Shown one piece after another: positions 35,180 through 43,246 of a stretch of 64,000 nt of DNA; position 1 is the stretch's first letter, and every line of letters begins with the position of its first letter. Location: positions 1-64,000 of the forward strand of contig JAILXU010000007.1 in NCBI GenBank assembly GCA_045430275.1, in the 5' to 3' direction. The notes under the pieces are model-generated. The model saw nothing but the letters and a program-made list of their open reading frames with translations. It did not search any database and had not been told where the DNA came from. The position numbers and the translations under genes are program-made. The stretch comes from Oceanobacter sp045430275. Lineage in GTDB: Bacteria > Pseudomonadota > Gammaproteobacteria > Pseudomonadales > Oceanobacteraceae.

Positions 35180-36934
35180 ATGAATCGCCTTTGCTACTCC
35201 GTGTTTGTTGCCTCTCTGGCACTGGTCGGCTGCGGATCGGATTCTGACTCCCGTTCAACAAAGGATGTTGAAAGCCCCACTCTGTCGAACATCACACCGA
35301 CAAATTCCATGTACACCAAGACTGCGGCTGTCTCTATTGGCGGCAATGTTGCCGACAACGAAGCCATTCGCTCAGTCAGCGTTACTTATGGTGGCAAGAC
35401 CGTAGATGCGACTGTCGATAACGGCACATTCTCGGCGGACGTCACTCTGTCGGCTGGCAGCAATACTCTTGAAATCATGGCCACCGATAACGCGGGTAAC
35501 ACACAGACAGAAACCCGCACCGTGATTCTGGATGCCGACCAGCCAACGCTGTCGATGGTCTTCCCCGCCAACGGCCACGCCACTCAGGCACTGGTCACGA
35601 CCATCCGAATCAATGCTGAAGACAACCAGTCGGTTGATAGCGTCAAGGTGGTGATGGGTGATCAGGACATCACCGCAGATAAGGTCGACGATCAATACCA
35701 GGCACGTCTGACGCTGACACCGGGCAGCAACAGTTACACTGTGACGGCCACAGACGCCGCAGGTAATCAGGTGTCAGAAACCCACACCGCCTACTTCGGC
35801 AAGCAGGTGATGGGCGGCAACGCTCACTCTGGTGCGATTCGCCCGGACGGCTTGTACACCTGGGGGCGTAACAACTTCGGCCAAACAGGTCTGGGAGTGG
35901 TGTCTGATCCTCGCAAAGACCTCAATGTTGATCAGCATCCGTTTACTCCCGCCATGGTGACAACAGACACCCAATTCGTCTCTCTGGCATTTGGCCAGAA
36001 CACCACCGCCGCTCTTGCTGACGATGGCACGATCTGGGCCTGGGGCGATGGTAGCCATGGTCAGTTGGGTCAGGGCGTTGCGGGCAATGACCTGAATGAA
36101 GGCGATTCCGCTACACCCGTGCAAGTACCCGGCATTACGGACGCCGTGGCCGTTGTACGCGGCTATAACCAGACGCTGGTGCTGCACGCCGATGGCACGG
36201 TATCCGCATTTGGTGAGAACCGTTACGGCCAGTTGGGTGATGGCACTACCGAGAACCGCGACATGCCGGTGAAGCCTGCCGTCAGCAATATTGTTCAACT
36301 GGCGTCGGGGGGTTCGTTCTCTCTGGCCGTGGACGCCGATGGGCGCGTCTGGAGCTGGGGTCAAAACAACTACGGACAGCTTGGCCTGGGCACCGAAGAA
36401 CACACCAGCACGCCAACCCAAATCAACTTCGATGAAGCCATTGAAGCCGTGGTAGCCGGTAAAGGCCACGCATTGGCCGTTGCACGCAGTGGCGCGGTTT
36501 ATGGCTGGGGTCTGAACTTCAGCAGCCAGATTGGCATGTTTGATCGTGACAACGTTGACCCGGACTGGCCTAAAGAAGTTTTGTCACCCAAGAAACTGCC
36601 CTGGTTCTCCGATGCCGTAGCGGTTTGGGCCAATGGCAACCAGAGCTTTGCCGAACGTCAGGATGGCATGGTTTACCCATGGGGTCAGAACATGCTGGGC
36701 ACTCTGGGCGTCGAATTTAATGGCAACGTTCAATCACCGTCTTCTTCAGTGTTTGGTTTCGACAAGGTGGTTGATCTGGGCAATGGCGCTCTTCACACCA
36801 TCGGCATGCGTCAAGACGGCAGCGTGTTCTCCTGGGGCTGGAGTTTCCAGGGGTCATTGGGCGGCGGTGAAGGCACTATCGACCTGTGGTCTTACCGCGT
36901 ACCTACTCTGGTGATGCCTTCCATACAGCTATGA
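35180..36934 (+). CDS. Outer lipoprotein with two Ig-like repeats and a seven-bladed RCC1 propeller
   Basis: A 584-residue lipoprotein (lipobox VGCG, Cys19). Two bacterial Ig/cadherin-like domains (about 35-120 and 122-205) each end in TDNAGNT or TDAAGNQ patterns. Then come seven RCC1 repeats visible as TWGRNNFGQTG, AWGDGSHGQLG, AFGENRYGQLG, SWGQNNYGQLG, GWGLNFSSQIG, PWGQNMLGTLG and SWGWSFQGSLG, which would make one complete seven-bladed beta-propeller. Such bacterial RCC1 proteins are usually surface or periplasmic binding proteins. Its stop overlaps the di-haem gene start (ATGA). The Fur-like box upstream suggests iron control. The ligand is unknown. Confidence 0.85.
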   Translation: MNRLCYSVFVASLALVGCGSDSDSRSTKDVESPTLSNITPTNSMYTKTAAVSIGGNVADNEAIRSVSVTYGGKTVDATVDNGTFSADVTLSAGSNTLEIMATDNAGNTQTETRTVILDADQPTLSMVFPANGHATQALVTTIRINAEDNQSVDSVKVVMGDQDITADKVDDQYQARLTLTPGSNSYTVTATDAAGNQVSETHTAYFGKQVMGGNAHSGAIRPDGLYTWGRNNFGQTGLGVVSDPRKDLNVDQHPFTPAMVTTDTQFVSLAFGQNTTAALADDGTIWAWGDGSHGQLGQGVAGNDLNEGDSATPVQVPGITDAVAVVRGYNQTLVLHADGTVSAFGENRYGQLGDGTTENRDMPVKPAVSNIVQLASGGSFSLAVDADGRVWSWGQNNYGQLGLGTEEHTSTPTQINFDEAIEAVVAGKGHALAVARSGAVYGWGLNFSSQIGMFDRDNVDPDWPKEVLSPKKLPWFSDAVAVWANGNQSFAERQDGMVYPWGQNMLGTLGVEFNGNVQSPSSSVFGFDKVVDLGNGALHTIGMRQDGSVFSWGWSFQGSLGGGEGTIDLWSYRVPTLVMPSIQL

Positions 36935-38313
36935 ATACGACACTAACAACAATAAAACGTCATCGAATGGTCGCCCTTTGGGCGACCATTTTGGTTTCCG
37001 TGAGTGGCTGTGGTTCCGACCGTTCTTCTGGTGGTGCAGGTAAATCCTCTGACACCCCCGACACACCTCAAGCACGCGAATGGCAGCCTGTCGGTGGCAA
37101 CGCAACCGTTGCCTTCAAAGACAATCTGGCTTTTTTGCAGTTTATTCCTGATCTGGATCTTGGTTCTGCACCGACAGTATCCCAGGGACGAGAACTCTTT
37201 GTCGCCGACTGGACAGCGGCCCCCGGCTCCCGCCCTCTGCTGGATGGCCTCGGGCCGCTGTTTATTGCCGATGCCTGCTCCGATTGCCATCTGGCATCCG
37301 GTCGAGCGGCCAGCCTGAACGATGACGGCACCACGTCCCACGGCATTCTGTTCCGACTGGGCACTCTCGATGGTCAGCCGGACTCTCATTTTGGCGGCCA
37401 GCTTCAGACATCCGCGACCGCTGGATCACCGGAAGCCGCGATGGGCTGGCAGGATATTGGTCTGGGACGTCCAAAATTTCAGTTAACGGGCAGCCATCGC
37501 ACACTGGATGACAACGTCAATATTGGCCCTCGCCTGTCGCCGCAATTGACCGGTGTCGGACTGTTGCAACTGGTGCCCGAAAGCCAAATCCTGGAACGAC
37601 ACGACCCTGATGATCAAAATCAGGATGGCATTTCCGGGCGGGCGCACTGGGTAGAGCGTGAAGGCGTTAACTGCGTAGGACGCTTCGGTTGGAAGTCCAT
37701 GCAATGTACGCTGCGCGGCCAAAGCGCGGGCGCACTGAATCAGGATATGGGGCTGACAACACCCGTTAATCCCGTGGAAAACTGCACCAGTCACCAGTCT
37801 ATCTGCGCTGATCAGCCTAATGGCGGCGAGCCGGAAGTCAGCCTGGTTGGCCTGAATGCCATTAACGACTTCCTGACATTGCTGGCGGTGTATGAACGGC
37901 GCGTTGACGATCAAGACCAGTTTGATCGTGGTGCTGACCTGTTCGAGCAAGTCGGTTGTGATGACTGTCATCGCCCGACACTGACCACAGGCACTCACCC
38001 GCAATTCAGCCAACTGAACCAGCAAACGTTGTACGCCTACACCGACTTGCTCCTACACGATATGGGTGACGAGCTGGCGGATGGCGTGATGGAAGGCAGT
38101 GCCACTGGTAACGAATGGCGCACACCACCACTCTGGGGTATGGGCTTGATCGAAGGACGCGGCGAATCCCGCTTCATGCATGATGGACGGGCCAAAACCT
38201 TACCAGAGGCCATTCAGTGGCACGGTGGCGAAGCGGCGGCATCCAAAGTGGCGTGGGATCTGTTAACGGATGAAGAACAGCAGGACTTGCTGGTGTTTTT
38301 GAGAGGGATTTAG
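36931..38313 (+). CDS. Di-haem oxidoreductase/putative peroxidase lipoprotein (DUF1111, COG3488)
   Basis: A 460-residue lipoprotein (VSGC, Cys27) with two haem c sites, CSDCH at 116-120 and CDDCH at 343-347. The C-terminal TPPLWGMGLIEGRGESRFMHDGRA.T..EAI.WHGGEA matches the DUF1111 'di-haem oxidoreductase' family, relatives of MauG and cytochrome c peroxidase. The start at 36931 overlaps the RCC1 gene, so the two proteins are probably made together and may act as a pair at the outer membrane. In other marine bacteria this family is often iron-regulated. The last 107 codons and the terminator are duplicated at 40200-40558. Confidence 0.88.
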   Translation: MNTTLTTIKRHRMVALWATILVSVSGCGSDRSSGGAGKSSDTPDTPQAREWQPVGGNATVAFKDNLAFLQFIPDLDLGSAPTVSQGRELFVADWTAAPGSRPLLDGLGPLFIADACSDCHLASGRAASLNDDGTTSHGILFRLGTLDGQPDSHFGGQLQTSATAGSPEAAMGWQDIGLGRPKFQLTGSHRTLDDNVNIGPRLSPQLTGVGLLQLVPESQILERHDPDDQNQDGISGRAHWVEREGVNCVGRFGWKSMQCTLRGQSAGALNQDMGLTTPVNPVENCTSHQSICADQPNGGEPEVSLVGLNAINDFLTLLAVYERRVDDQDQFDRGADLFEQVGCDDCHRPTLTTGTHPQFSQLNQQTLYAYTDLLLHDMGDELADGVMEGSATGNEWRTPPLWGMGLIEGRGESRFMHDGRAKTLPEAIQWHGGEAAASKVAWDLLTDEEQQDLLVFLRGI

Positions 38314-38352
38314 AGGGCAATGAAAACGGGAGCCAGATGGCTCCCGTTGGTA
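37994..38352 (+). repeat. Direct repeat 1: 3' end of the di-haem gene plus terminator
   Basis: 359 bp repeated at 40200-40558 with about 13 differences by eye (about 96% identity). It covers the last third of the second half of the di-haem gene and its hairpin. Confidence 0.9.
38325..38348 (+). terminator. Hairpin terminator after the di-haem gene
   Basis: Perfect 10-bp arms AACGGGAGCC/GGCTCCCGTT with the loop AGAT. There is no long T-run. An identical copy lies at 40531-40554. Confidence 0.65.
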
Positions 38353-38422
38353 TAGAGATATGAATATTTTCAAGAACCGCGTGTCACTTCACCTATGATG
38401 TAGTGACAATTTGGATATTCAA

Positions 38423-39985
38423 TCATAAATCCATCATGTTAAATTTCGAATTTTTTGGCAATGTTTTTGAATACCTTAAGATTAATTCCTTCAAATACGG
38501 GACTTCATCAGGGTTGGTACTATAAAAAGATACTTTGTAATAAGCAGGTGTTACTAATTTACCAGAGGTTTCCAGGTCACCAATCTTCACCCAACTTTTC
38601 GGCAATTTCGGAAACCATGGCTTATATACCATCACCAACCGAACATCTTTTTCCTGAGTTATTCGTTCAATCCAGTCATGTTCTTCATTCAACCTCGACT
38701 TCAAAGCTTCAAAAGAAGCCAAACCCCAAAGATCCAAAACATAGTTATCATTCTCATATGCAACCCAGCCCAGGTCATTAACTGCAACAGGGTTTTTATA
38801 GTACTCAGTAACAAAACGATGCATCTGAAACTGCTGACTATATATGTTATTACTTGCCTGAGGTACTTCTACCAGATCAAACAAATAGTTTCGACCAAAG
38901 AAAATAAAAACAACAACAACTCCAGAAACAACCATTTTATATTTCCACGGTCTGGTTAGCTCATCCTTATAAATCAAAAACAAAATACAAATCGAAAATA
39001 CAAGTGAATATATCTCATATCGATTAAACCATCCATGCCTTCCAAGCAACAAGTGCATCAATACGCCCAAAAACAAAACAATGACCAAACTTATTGCTCT
39101 TCTATTTCTACGAAATACCAGACTAGCCACACCCAAAATAAGAGAAAAGAAAAGAAAATACCCACTACTATGCGATATATTACTGGTAAAGTTTGACATT
39201 AAGGATTCCATCCGACCTCCCGACCCCTCAACTATACTTGACTTTGCAAGTATCGAGGATGGGAAATACCCTAACCCAAGATAGTTCAAATACATTGAGA
39301 AGCCAGCTAGTAAGGATATCATCACAATTGAGGTAATAGCTGAAGCTCTAAACTGACCAATCAATGCAAGGTACATAATAGCTGACGCAGATATAGCCAT
39401 ATTCTCATATCTTACAAGCGGAGAAACCACCACCACCACCACCACAAACCACAGCGGAACTTTATTAGTCTTGCCTATCTCTTGCATCCCATAACAGGTA
39501 GCGATCACACAAAGAACCTGCAAAGAATGCTCCATACCAGTATAAACCAACCCAACAGCATTGGTTGAATATACGAATAAAAATGAAAAAACACCTCCCA
39601 ATAAAAACCCAGACAGGCTTTTACCTTCAGGCTCTGGCAGTTGAATGGCTACCATATAAATAGACAACATCGTTATCAAAATATTAAAAACAAGCGGTGC
39701 TGTTTCAGCAACAGACAACATCGAAATTAATATTGGCCACAAAATACTGGACGAGGGCGCAGAGTACTCTCCAAGATTCACACCATAATGAAAATCTCGA
39801 ATATTTTCAGCTAAAGCCAAATGTATGTATGGATCATCAAGGGTGTATGTCAAAACCCCATGGTTAGCACCTACAATCTCCAAAAAAATTACAGCCGATG
39901 TTATAATAAAAGACAACACAGACGTTATTAAAAACCCACCCCTTAATGTCAGCAAAAAACCCTCCTTCCTTGTTAAATTCGACAT
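38423..39985 (-). CDS. Multi-pass membrane protein, probable GT-C type glycosyltransferase
   Basis: A 520-residue integral membrane protein with about 11-12 helices. After the first helix comes a loop with DDPYIHLALAENIRDFHYGVN.GEYSAPSSSILWP. The acidic pair DD near the first loop and the SSSILWP sequence are typical of GT-C enzymes, which use lipid-linked sugars (ArnT/PMT/RgtA-like). I start it at the ATG at 39985, with AAGGG in front; upstream residues are not membrane-like. It is AT-rich, unlike the surrounding genes, and lies inverted between two copies of the di-haem 3' end, so it is probably acquired. The sugar and acceptor are unknown. Confidence 0.7.
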   Translation of the reverse strand: MSNLTRKEGFLLTLRGGFLITSVLSFIITSAVIFLEIVGANHGVLTYTLDDPYIHLALAENIRDFHYGVNLGEYSAPSSSILWPILISMLSVAETAPLVFNILITMLSIYMVAIQLPEPEGKSLSGFLLGGVFSFLFVYSTNAVGLVYTGMEHSLQVLCVIATCYGMQEIGKTNKVPLWFVVVVVVVSPLVRYENMAISASAIMYLALIGQFRASAITSIVMISLLAGFSMYLNYLGLGYFPSSILAKSSIVEGSGGRMESLMSNFTSNISHSSGYFLFFSLILGVASLVFRRNRRAISLVIVLFLGVLMHLLLGRHGWFNRYEIYSLVFSICILFLIYKDELTRPWKYKMVVSGVVVVFIFFGRNYLFDLVEVPQASNNIYSQQFQMHRFVTEYYKNPVAVNDLGWVAYENDNYVLDLWGLASFEALKSRLNEEHDWIERITQEKDVRLVMVYKPWFPKLPKSWVKIGDLETSGKLVTPAYYKVSFYSTNPDEVPYLKELILRYSKTLPKNSKFNMMDL

Positions 39986-40070
39986 ATAGTAGCCCTTAGG
40001 GCCCCCATCATAAGTGACACGCGCTTTTTGGCCAGAAACTCGTAAGCACTCCAATAATTCAGCACTTTTT

Positions 40071-40203
40071 TGTTTTACATGGTACGCAAAGCAGACAGTT
40101 TTCTTACCTAGGGCCCCCTAGATTCAGGGCATTACGCTATCAATTGCAGGAAAAACGAGCAACCTATTATTGCATTCCTGATTTGACCGATTAGAACAGC
40201 TCA
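40071..40203. repeat. Conserved non-coding repeat, copy B
   Basis: About 130 bp homologous to copy C at 41281-41437 (shared TTTTACATGG/TTTCACATGG, GCAAAGCAGA, CTAGATTCAGGGC, CTATCAATTGCAGG, CTGATTTGACC, AACAGCTCA). It shares its core with copy A at 7301-7352. It begins about 85 bp upstream of the AT-rich GT-C gene. Its right end joins the duplicated di-haem tail at the 4-base overlap CTCA. Confidence 0.8.
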
Positions 40204-40519
40204 CCCGCAGTTCAGCCAACTGAACCAGCAAACATTGTACGCTTACACCGACTTGCTACTGCACGATATGGGTGACGAGCTGGCGGATGGCGTGATGGAA
40301 GGCAGTGCCACTGGCAACGAATGGCGCACACCACCACTCTGGGGTATGGGCCTGATCGAAGGGCGCGGCGAATCCCGCTTCCTGCATGATGGACGGGCCA
40401 AAACCTTACCAGAGGCCATTCAGTGGCACGGTGGCGAAGCGGCGGCATCCAAAGTGGCGTGGAATTTGTTAACGGATGAAGAACAGCAGGACTTGCTGGT
40501 GTTTTTGAGAGGGATTTAG
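40200..40519 (+). pseudogene. Duplicated 3' fragment of the di-haem (DUF1111) gene
   Basis: The last 106 or so codons of the di-haem gene repeated in frame, with only silent and a few missense changes (for example Met to Leu in ESRF.HDG and Asp to Asn in AWxLLT). It has no haem motif and no signal peptide, so it cannot be a working copy. The hairpin terminator follows, as in the parent. Confidence 0.88.
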
Positions 40520-40558
40520 AGGGCAATCAAAACGGGAGCCAGATGGCTCCCGTTGGTA
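40200..40558 (+). repeat. Direct repeat 2 of di-haem 3' end plus terminator
   Basis: Second copy of 37994-38352, offset by exactly 2206 bp. Homology stops at GGTA on the right and at CTCA on the left, marking the duplication joints. Confidence 0.9.
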
Positions 40559-40587
40559 CAGGGGGGCGCCTATTCTGTTATTAATCT

Positions 40588-40713
40588 TTATTGCTCACCT
40601 TCATCATCTTGAATGGTATACCCCTCCATTATAGAAACCAATTCTGGCGCATCAACTTCTGGTGGTCGCTCATTGGTAGTTTGAGTTTCATTGTCACGAT
40701 CTTCATCACTCAT
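40588..40713 (-). CDS. Small acidic 41-residue protein downstream of a membrane protein
   Basis: A short frame starting MSDEDRDNETQTTNERPPEV and ending IQDDEGEQ. The ATG is 2 bases after the stop of the membrane-protein gene, and a GGAGG lies inside that gene's end at a good distance. This supports translational coupling. It is strongly acidic, without helix or signal. It could be a small regulator or partner of the membrane protein; no family is recognised. Confidence 0.6.
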   Translation of the reverse strand: MSDEDRDNETQTTNERPPEVDAPELVSIMEGYTIQDDEGEQ

Positions 40714-40715
40714 AT

Positions 40716-41234
40716 TTAGCCCTCCAGCCATACATTAGAAAAAATCAAAGAGATTGATATGAGAAAACACCATCCTGATAAAACAATATCTGAATATCCT
40801 TTCCGCACATTTTCAAGCTTAAGATTATATTGCATTGCTTTTTCTTCCGCTGCTTCAGAATATCTTTTGGATAAACTAAGATAAACAGTTGCCCTTTCAT
40901 TGGCATGAAACAATTCTGAGATTTCATCTCCTACAGGCATCTTCATTAACTTCTGAAGTTTTAAGCTTCGAAATATAAAACTCCAAGCTGAGGCCATAGA
41001 GAGAATAGTGCATGCAATTGAAATGAATACTAGCCAGTCTAGTAATCCTGAAGGCGGCATTATCTTGTCAGCAGACCATCGAACGAGAAGAACATAAGCA
41101 CTAACGGCAACAGTTATTGAACTTAAATACTTAACAGCCTTGTCTTCTAACCGGTTAAATCGACTGCTTTCAGATTCAAACTGATCTTTCTGGTACTCAT
41201 AAAGTGCCTTGTATTTTTCGTGGTCTATTGTCAC
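40716..41234 (-). CDS. Small membrane protein with three helices (SLATT/Pycsar-effector-like topology)
   Basis: A 172-residue protein from a GTG start (AGGAG six bases upstream; an ATG further up has no such site). A cytosolic helix YEYQKDQFESESSRFNRLEDKA leads into a first membrane helix (about 37-55) and a second (about 67-90). A long amphipathic helix (SKRYSEAAEEKAMQYNLKLENVRKG) and a third membrane helix at the end follow. This layout resembles SLATT or DUF5706 (Pycsar TM effector) proteins, which act in nucleotide-signal defence. The match is by topology only, and no cyclase is adjacent. AT-rich. Confidence 0.5.
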   Translation of the reverse strand: MTIDHEKYKALYEYQKDQFESESSRFNRLEDKAVKYLSSITVAVSAYVLLVRWSADKIMPPSGLLDWLVFISIACTILSMASAWSFIFRSLKLQKLMKMPVGDEISELFHANERATVYLSLSKRYSEAAEEKAMQYNLKLENVRKGYSDIVLSGWCFLISISLIFSNVWLEG

Positions 41235-41280
41235 CGTTTCTCCTAAACATAACAGCTTGATTCTGCGCATACACACTTTT

Positions 41281-41437
41281 ATGTTTCACATGGCACACAA
41301 AGCAGATAGCTTTCTTGCCTAACATCCCTAGATTCAGGGCTTCACACTATCAATTGCAGGCAAATCGAGCAACATATTCTGACAAAAAAGAACAACCCTC
41401 CTGATTTGACCAATAATTTATTGATTCAAACAGCTCA
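41281..41437. repeat. Conserved non-coding repeat, copy C
   Basis: About 155 bp homologous to copy B, with an insertion of about 20 bp in the middle. It begins about 45 bp upstream of the GTG of the AT-rich membrane-protein gene, on the same side as copy B relative to its gene. The neighbouring 41438-41510 shows no further recognisable feature. Confidence 0.8.
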
Positions 41438-41510
41438 TTCAGGATAGATAAAACCATTTGCTGCGACTGAACCAGACGGCAGTGAAAAACAGATTATCAG
41501 CAATATCAGT

Positions 41511-41536
41511 GGTGTATTACGCTGTGCTAATACACC
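41511..41536. repeat. Perfect inverted repeat
   Basis: GGTGTATTA and TAATACACC arms (9 bp) around an 8-base loop. It may be a small REP- or MITE-like hairpin or an RNA-level signal. It has no T-run, so it is probably not a terminator. Confidence 0.45.
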
Positions 41537-41566
41537 CTACAAACTGAAATTGTCGCCATTAACCAA

Positions 41567-41600
41567 AAAATCCAGTGCCCGGTTAAAGCACTGGATTTTT
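41567..41600 (-). terminator. Rho-independent terminator of mlaA
   Basis: Arms AAAATCCAGTGC/GCACTGGATTTT with a 9-base loop and a T-run on the minus strand. It lies 40 bp after the mlaA stop. Confidence 0.85.
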
Positions 41601-41639
41601 ACACGGTATTCGTTTTGAAAAGCGTTTTGTCGAATGGCG

Positions 41640-42404
41640 TTATTCTGCGCTTTCTTCCTTGTCCCAGTCTTCGTCCCACTCCTCGTCATCCCACTCTTCA
41701 TCATCGAAGTCGTCGAAATCACCGAAGTCGTCTGCGGTCACGCCGTCATTAACCAGATATTCGCGGCGTTGCAGGTACAGGCTGCGGAGGAATACGTATT
41801 TATCGCCGGTTATCAGACCTTCGGAAGCAATCAGGTCAGCGCGTTTGTCGACATTCTCGACCGTGAAGATGCCGATTTTCTTCGGCCAGTTATCCCCGAT
41901 TGACGTTGAACCCAGGCCACTGACAAACTCCAGCCCAGTGCCGCCGGTATCGCGCAGTGTGCTTGGCCCCAGCAATGGCAGCACCAAATACGGGCCTGTG
42001 CCCACGCCCCAGTATCCAAGCGTTTGGCCGAAGTCTTCTTCATGGCGCTCCAGTCCGATGTGGGTTGCCACATCAAAGAAGCCAAAGAACCCCACGGTGG
42101 AGTTAACCAGAAAGCGTCCGGTATCCGACAGCGCCTGACCAAACTTGAGTTGCCCCAGATCGTTGACCACCACCAGCACATCGCCCAGGTTGTTGAAGAA
42201 GTTGGTGACCGAGTCATCCACATCCTGCGGGGTAACGTACTGATAGCCTTGTGCCAATGGCTTGGCGACGTATTTGTCCATCACTTCGTTAAAAGCAAAG
42301 ACTCGACGGTTAAATCCTTCCCAGGGGTCGGCGTTGTATTCGTCTTCGGCAACCGCAACGCCACTGAACAGCAGCGCAATCGTCAGCATCAAGGGTTTGA
42401 TCAT
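41640..42404 (-). CDS. mlaA: Outer-membrane lipid asymmetry protein MlaA (VacJ)
   Basis: A 254-residue MlaA, which removes misplaced phospholipids from the outer leaflet and passes them to MlaC. Motifs are DPWEGFNRRVFAFNE, VTPQDVDDSVTNFFNNL, FLVNSTVGFFGFFDVA, DFGQTLGYWGVGTGPYLVLPLLGPSTLRD. The start at 42404 has GGAGG upstream. Unlike E. coli MlaA, the signal peptide (LLFSGVAVAEDE) lacks a lipobox cysteine. The C-terminus carries a very acidic tail of about 28 Asp/Glu/Trp-rich residues. The other mla genes are not adjacent. Confidence 0.92.
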   Translation of the reverse strand: MIKPLMLTIALLFSGVAVAEDEYNADPWEGFNRRVFAFNEVMDKYVAKPLAQGYQYVTPQDVDDSVTNFFNNLGDVLVVVNDLGQLKFGQALSDTGRFLVNSTVGFFGFFDVATHIGLERHEEDFGQTLGYWGVGTGPYLVLPLLGPSTLRDTGGTGLEFVSGLGSTSIGDNWPKKIGIFTVENVDKRADLIASEGLITGDKYVFLRSLYLQRREYLVNDGVTADDFGDFDDFDDEEWDDEEWDEDWDKEESAE

Positions 42405-42496
42405 GGGGGCTTCCTCCATTGTGAGGCGCTATTAAACCAGCTCACCCGGCGGATAAAAAGACACCGTCAGGCCGGAGTCTGCGGTGTGTGATGGAT

Positions 42497-43246
42497 TTAT
42501 GCGTTCTGGCGTGCGCCCAGTACCAGACCTTGCTGCTGCCATTGCTGCAGAATGCCCAAACCGCCGTTAACCGCAGCGTCACTGGCGGCGATGCCCTGCG
42601 CTTCCAGCAAGGCGTGAACGGCTTGTCGCCCGGTCAGTGGTTGCTCTTGCAGCAGCCCCAGCAGCGCCAGGGTAATCGGGTTGGTGTGGACAAAACGCAC
42701 GTCTTCATCGGCATCCCGATAGACAATAATCGCCGTATGTTCTGGCTCCGGGTCGGTGTTTTCCGTTGAGATGGTGTGCACCGGGTATTGATACAGAAAC
42801 GCTTCCGTGGCGGGCGCAAACACCGGAACGCCGTCAATCACATCACCATCGGCGTCGAACGCTGGCAGCTCGGACACGGCAATGTCCACCGCCAGCTCCA
42901 GCCATTCATAATGCGCCAGCTCGTACAGCCAGGGCGGATCTTGCTCCTGACCGTCGTAACCTTGTTCCAGAAAGCCCAGAAATTCCTGACAGATTTCAGC
43001 AAAGTACGGTGTTTCGCAGTGATGAGTGCGAAAAAACAGATCGCCCAGCGCCTCCCAGCGAGCCTCCCCCATTACTTCGGCACACACCGGGAAGGTGCCA
43101 TCCAGAAACCCTTTGACGTTATTGAAGAACAACTCCCGGTACACTTTCAGACGATGCTCGGGAATGCCGTCCGGCGCAGCGTCAGCACCACGCGAGCGAA
43201 TGTGTCCGGCAAATTGATGCTGAAGCTGTTTGAAATCAGATGGCAT
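42497..43246 (-). CDS. hvfC: DUF2063 partner protein of the MNIO enzyme (HvfC/BufC-like)
   Basis: A 249-residue protein with an N-terminal DUF2063 domain (PEHRLKVYRELFFNNVKGFLDGTFPVCAEVMGEARWEAL.D.FFRTHHCETPYFAEICQEFL) and a C-terminal alpha/beta part to about 240. In characterised loci this family (HvfC, BufC, TglI-like partners) binds the precursor peptide and presents it to the MNIO enzyme. It overlaps hvfB by 11 bp and is the last gene of the hvfABC unit. No DoxX-like hvfD follows; the next gene is mlaA. Confidence 0.85.
   Translation of the reverse strand: MPSDFKQLQHQFAGHIRSRGADAAPDGIPEHRLKVYRELFFNNVKGFLDGTFPVCAEVMGEARWEALGDLFFRTHHCETPYFAEICQEFLGFLEQGYDGQEQDPPWLYELAHYEWLELAVDIAVSELPAFDADGDVIDGVPVFAPATEAFLYQYPVHTISTENTDPEPEHTAIIVYRDADEDVRFVHTNPITLALLGLLQEQPLTGRQAVHALLEAQGIAASDAAVNGGLGILQQWQQQGLVLGARQNA

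Noticed and set aside
40235..40519. A separate small gene with an ATG start
   Set aside because: It is an exact in-frame copy of the di-haem gene end without haem motif or signal, so it is a gene fragment.
40071..41437. Integron attC sites and cassette array
   Set aside because: No integrase is present and no paired RYYYAAC/GTTRRRY core with the usual stem was recognised in the repeats; the host gene end is also included in each unit, which attC cassettes do not do.
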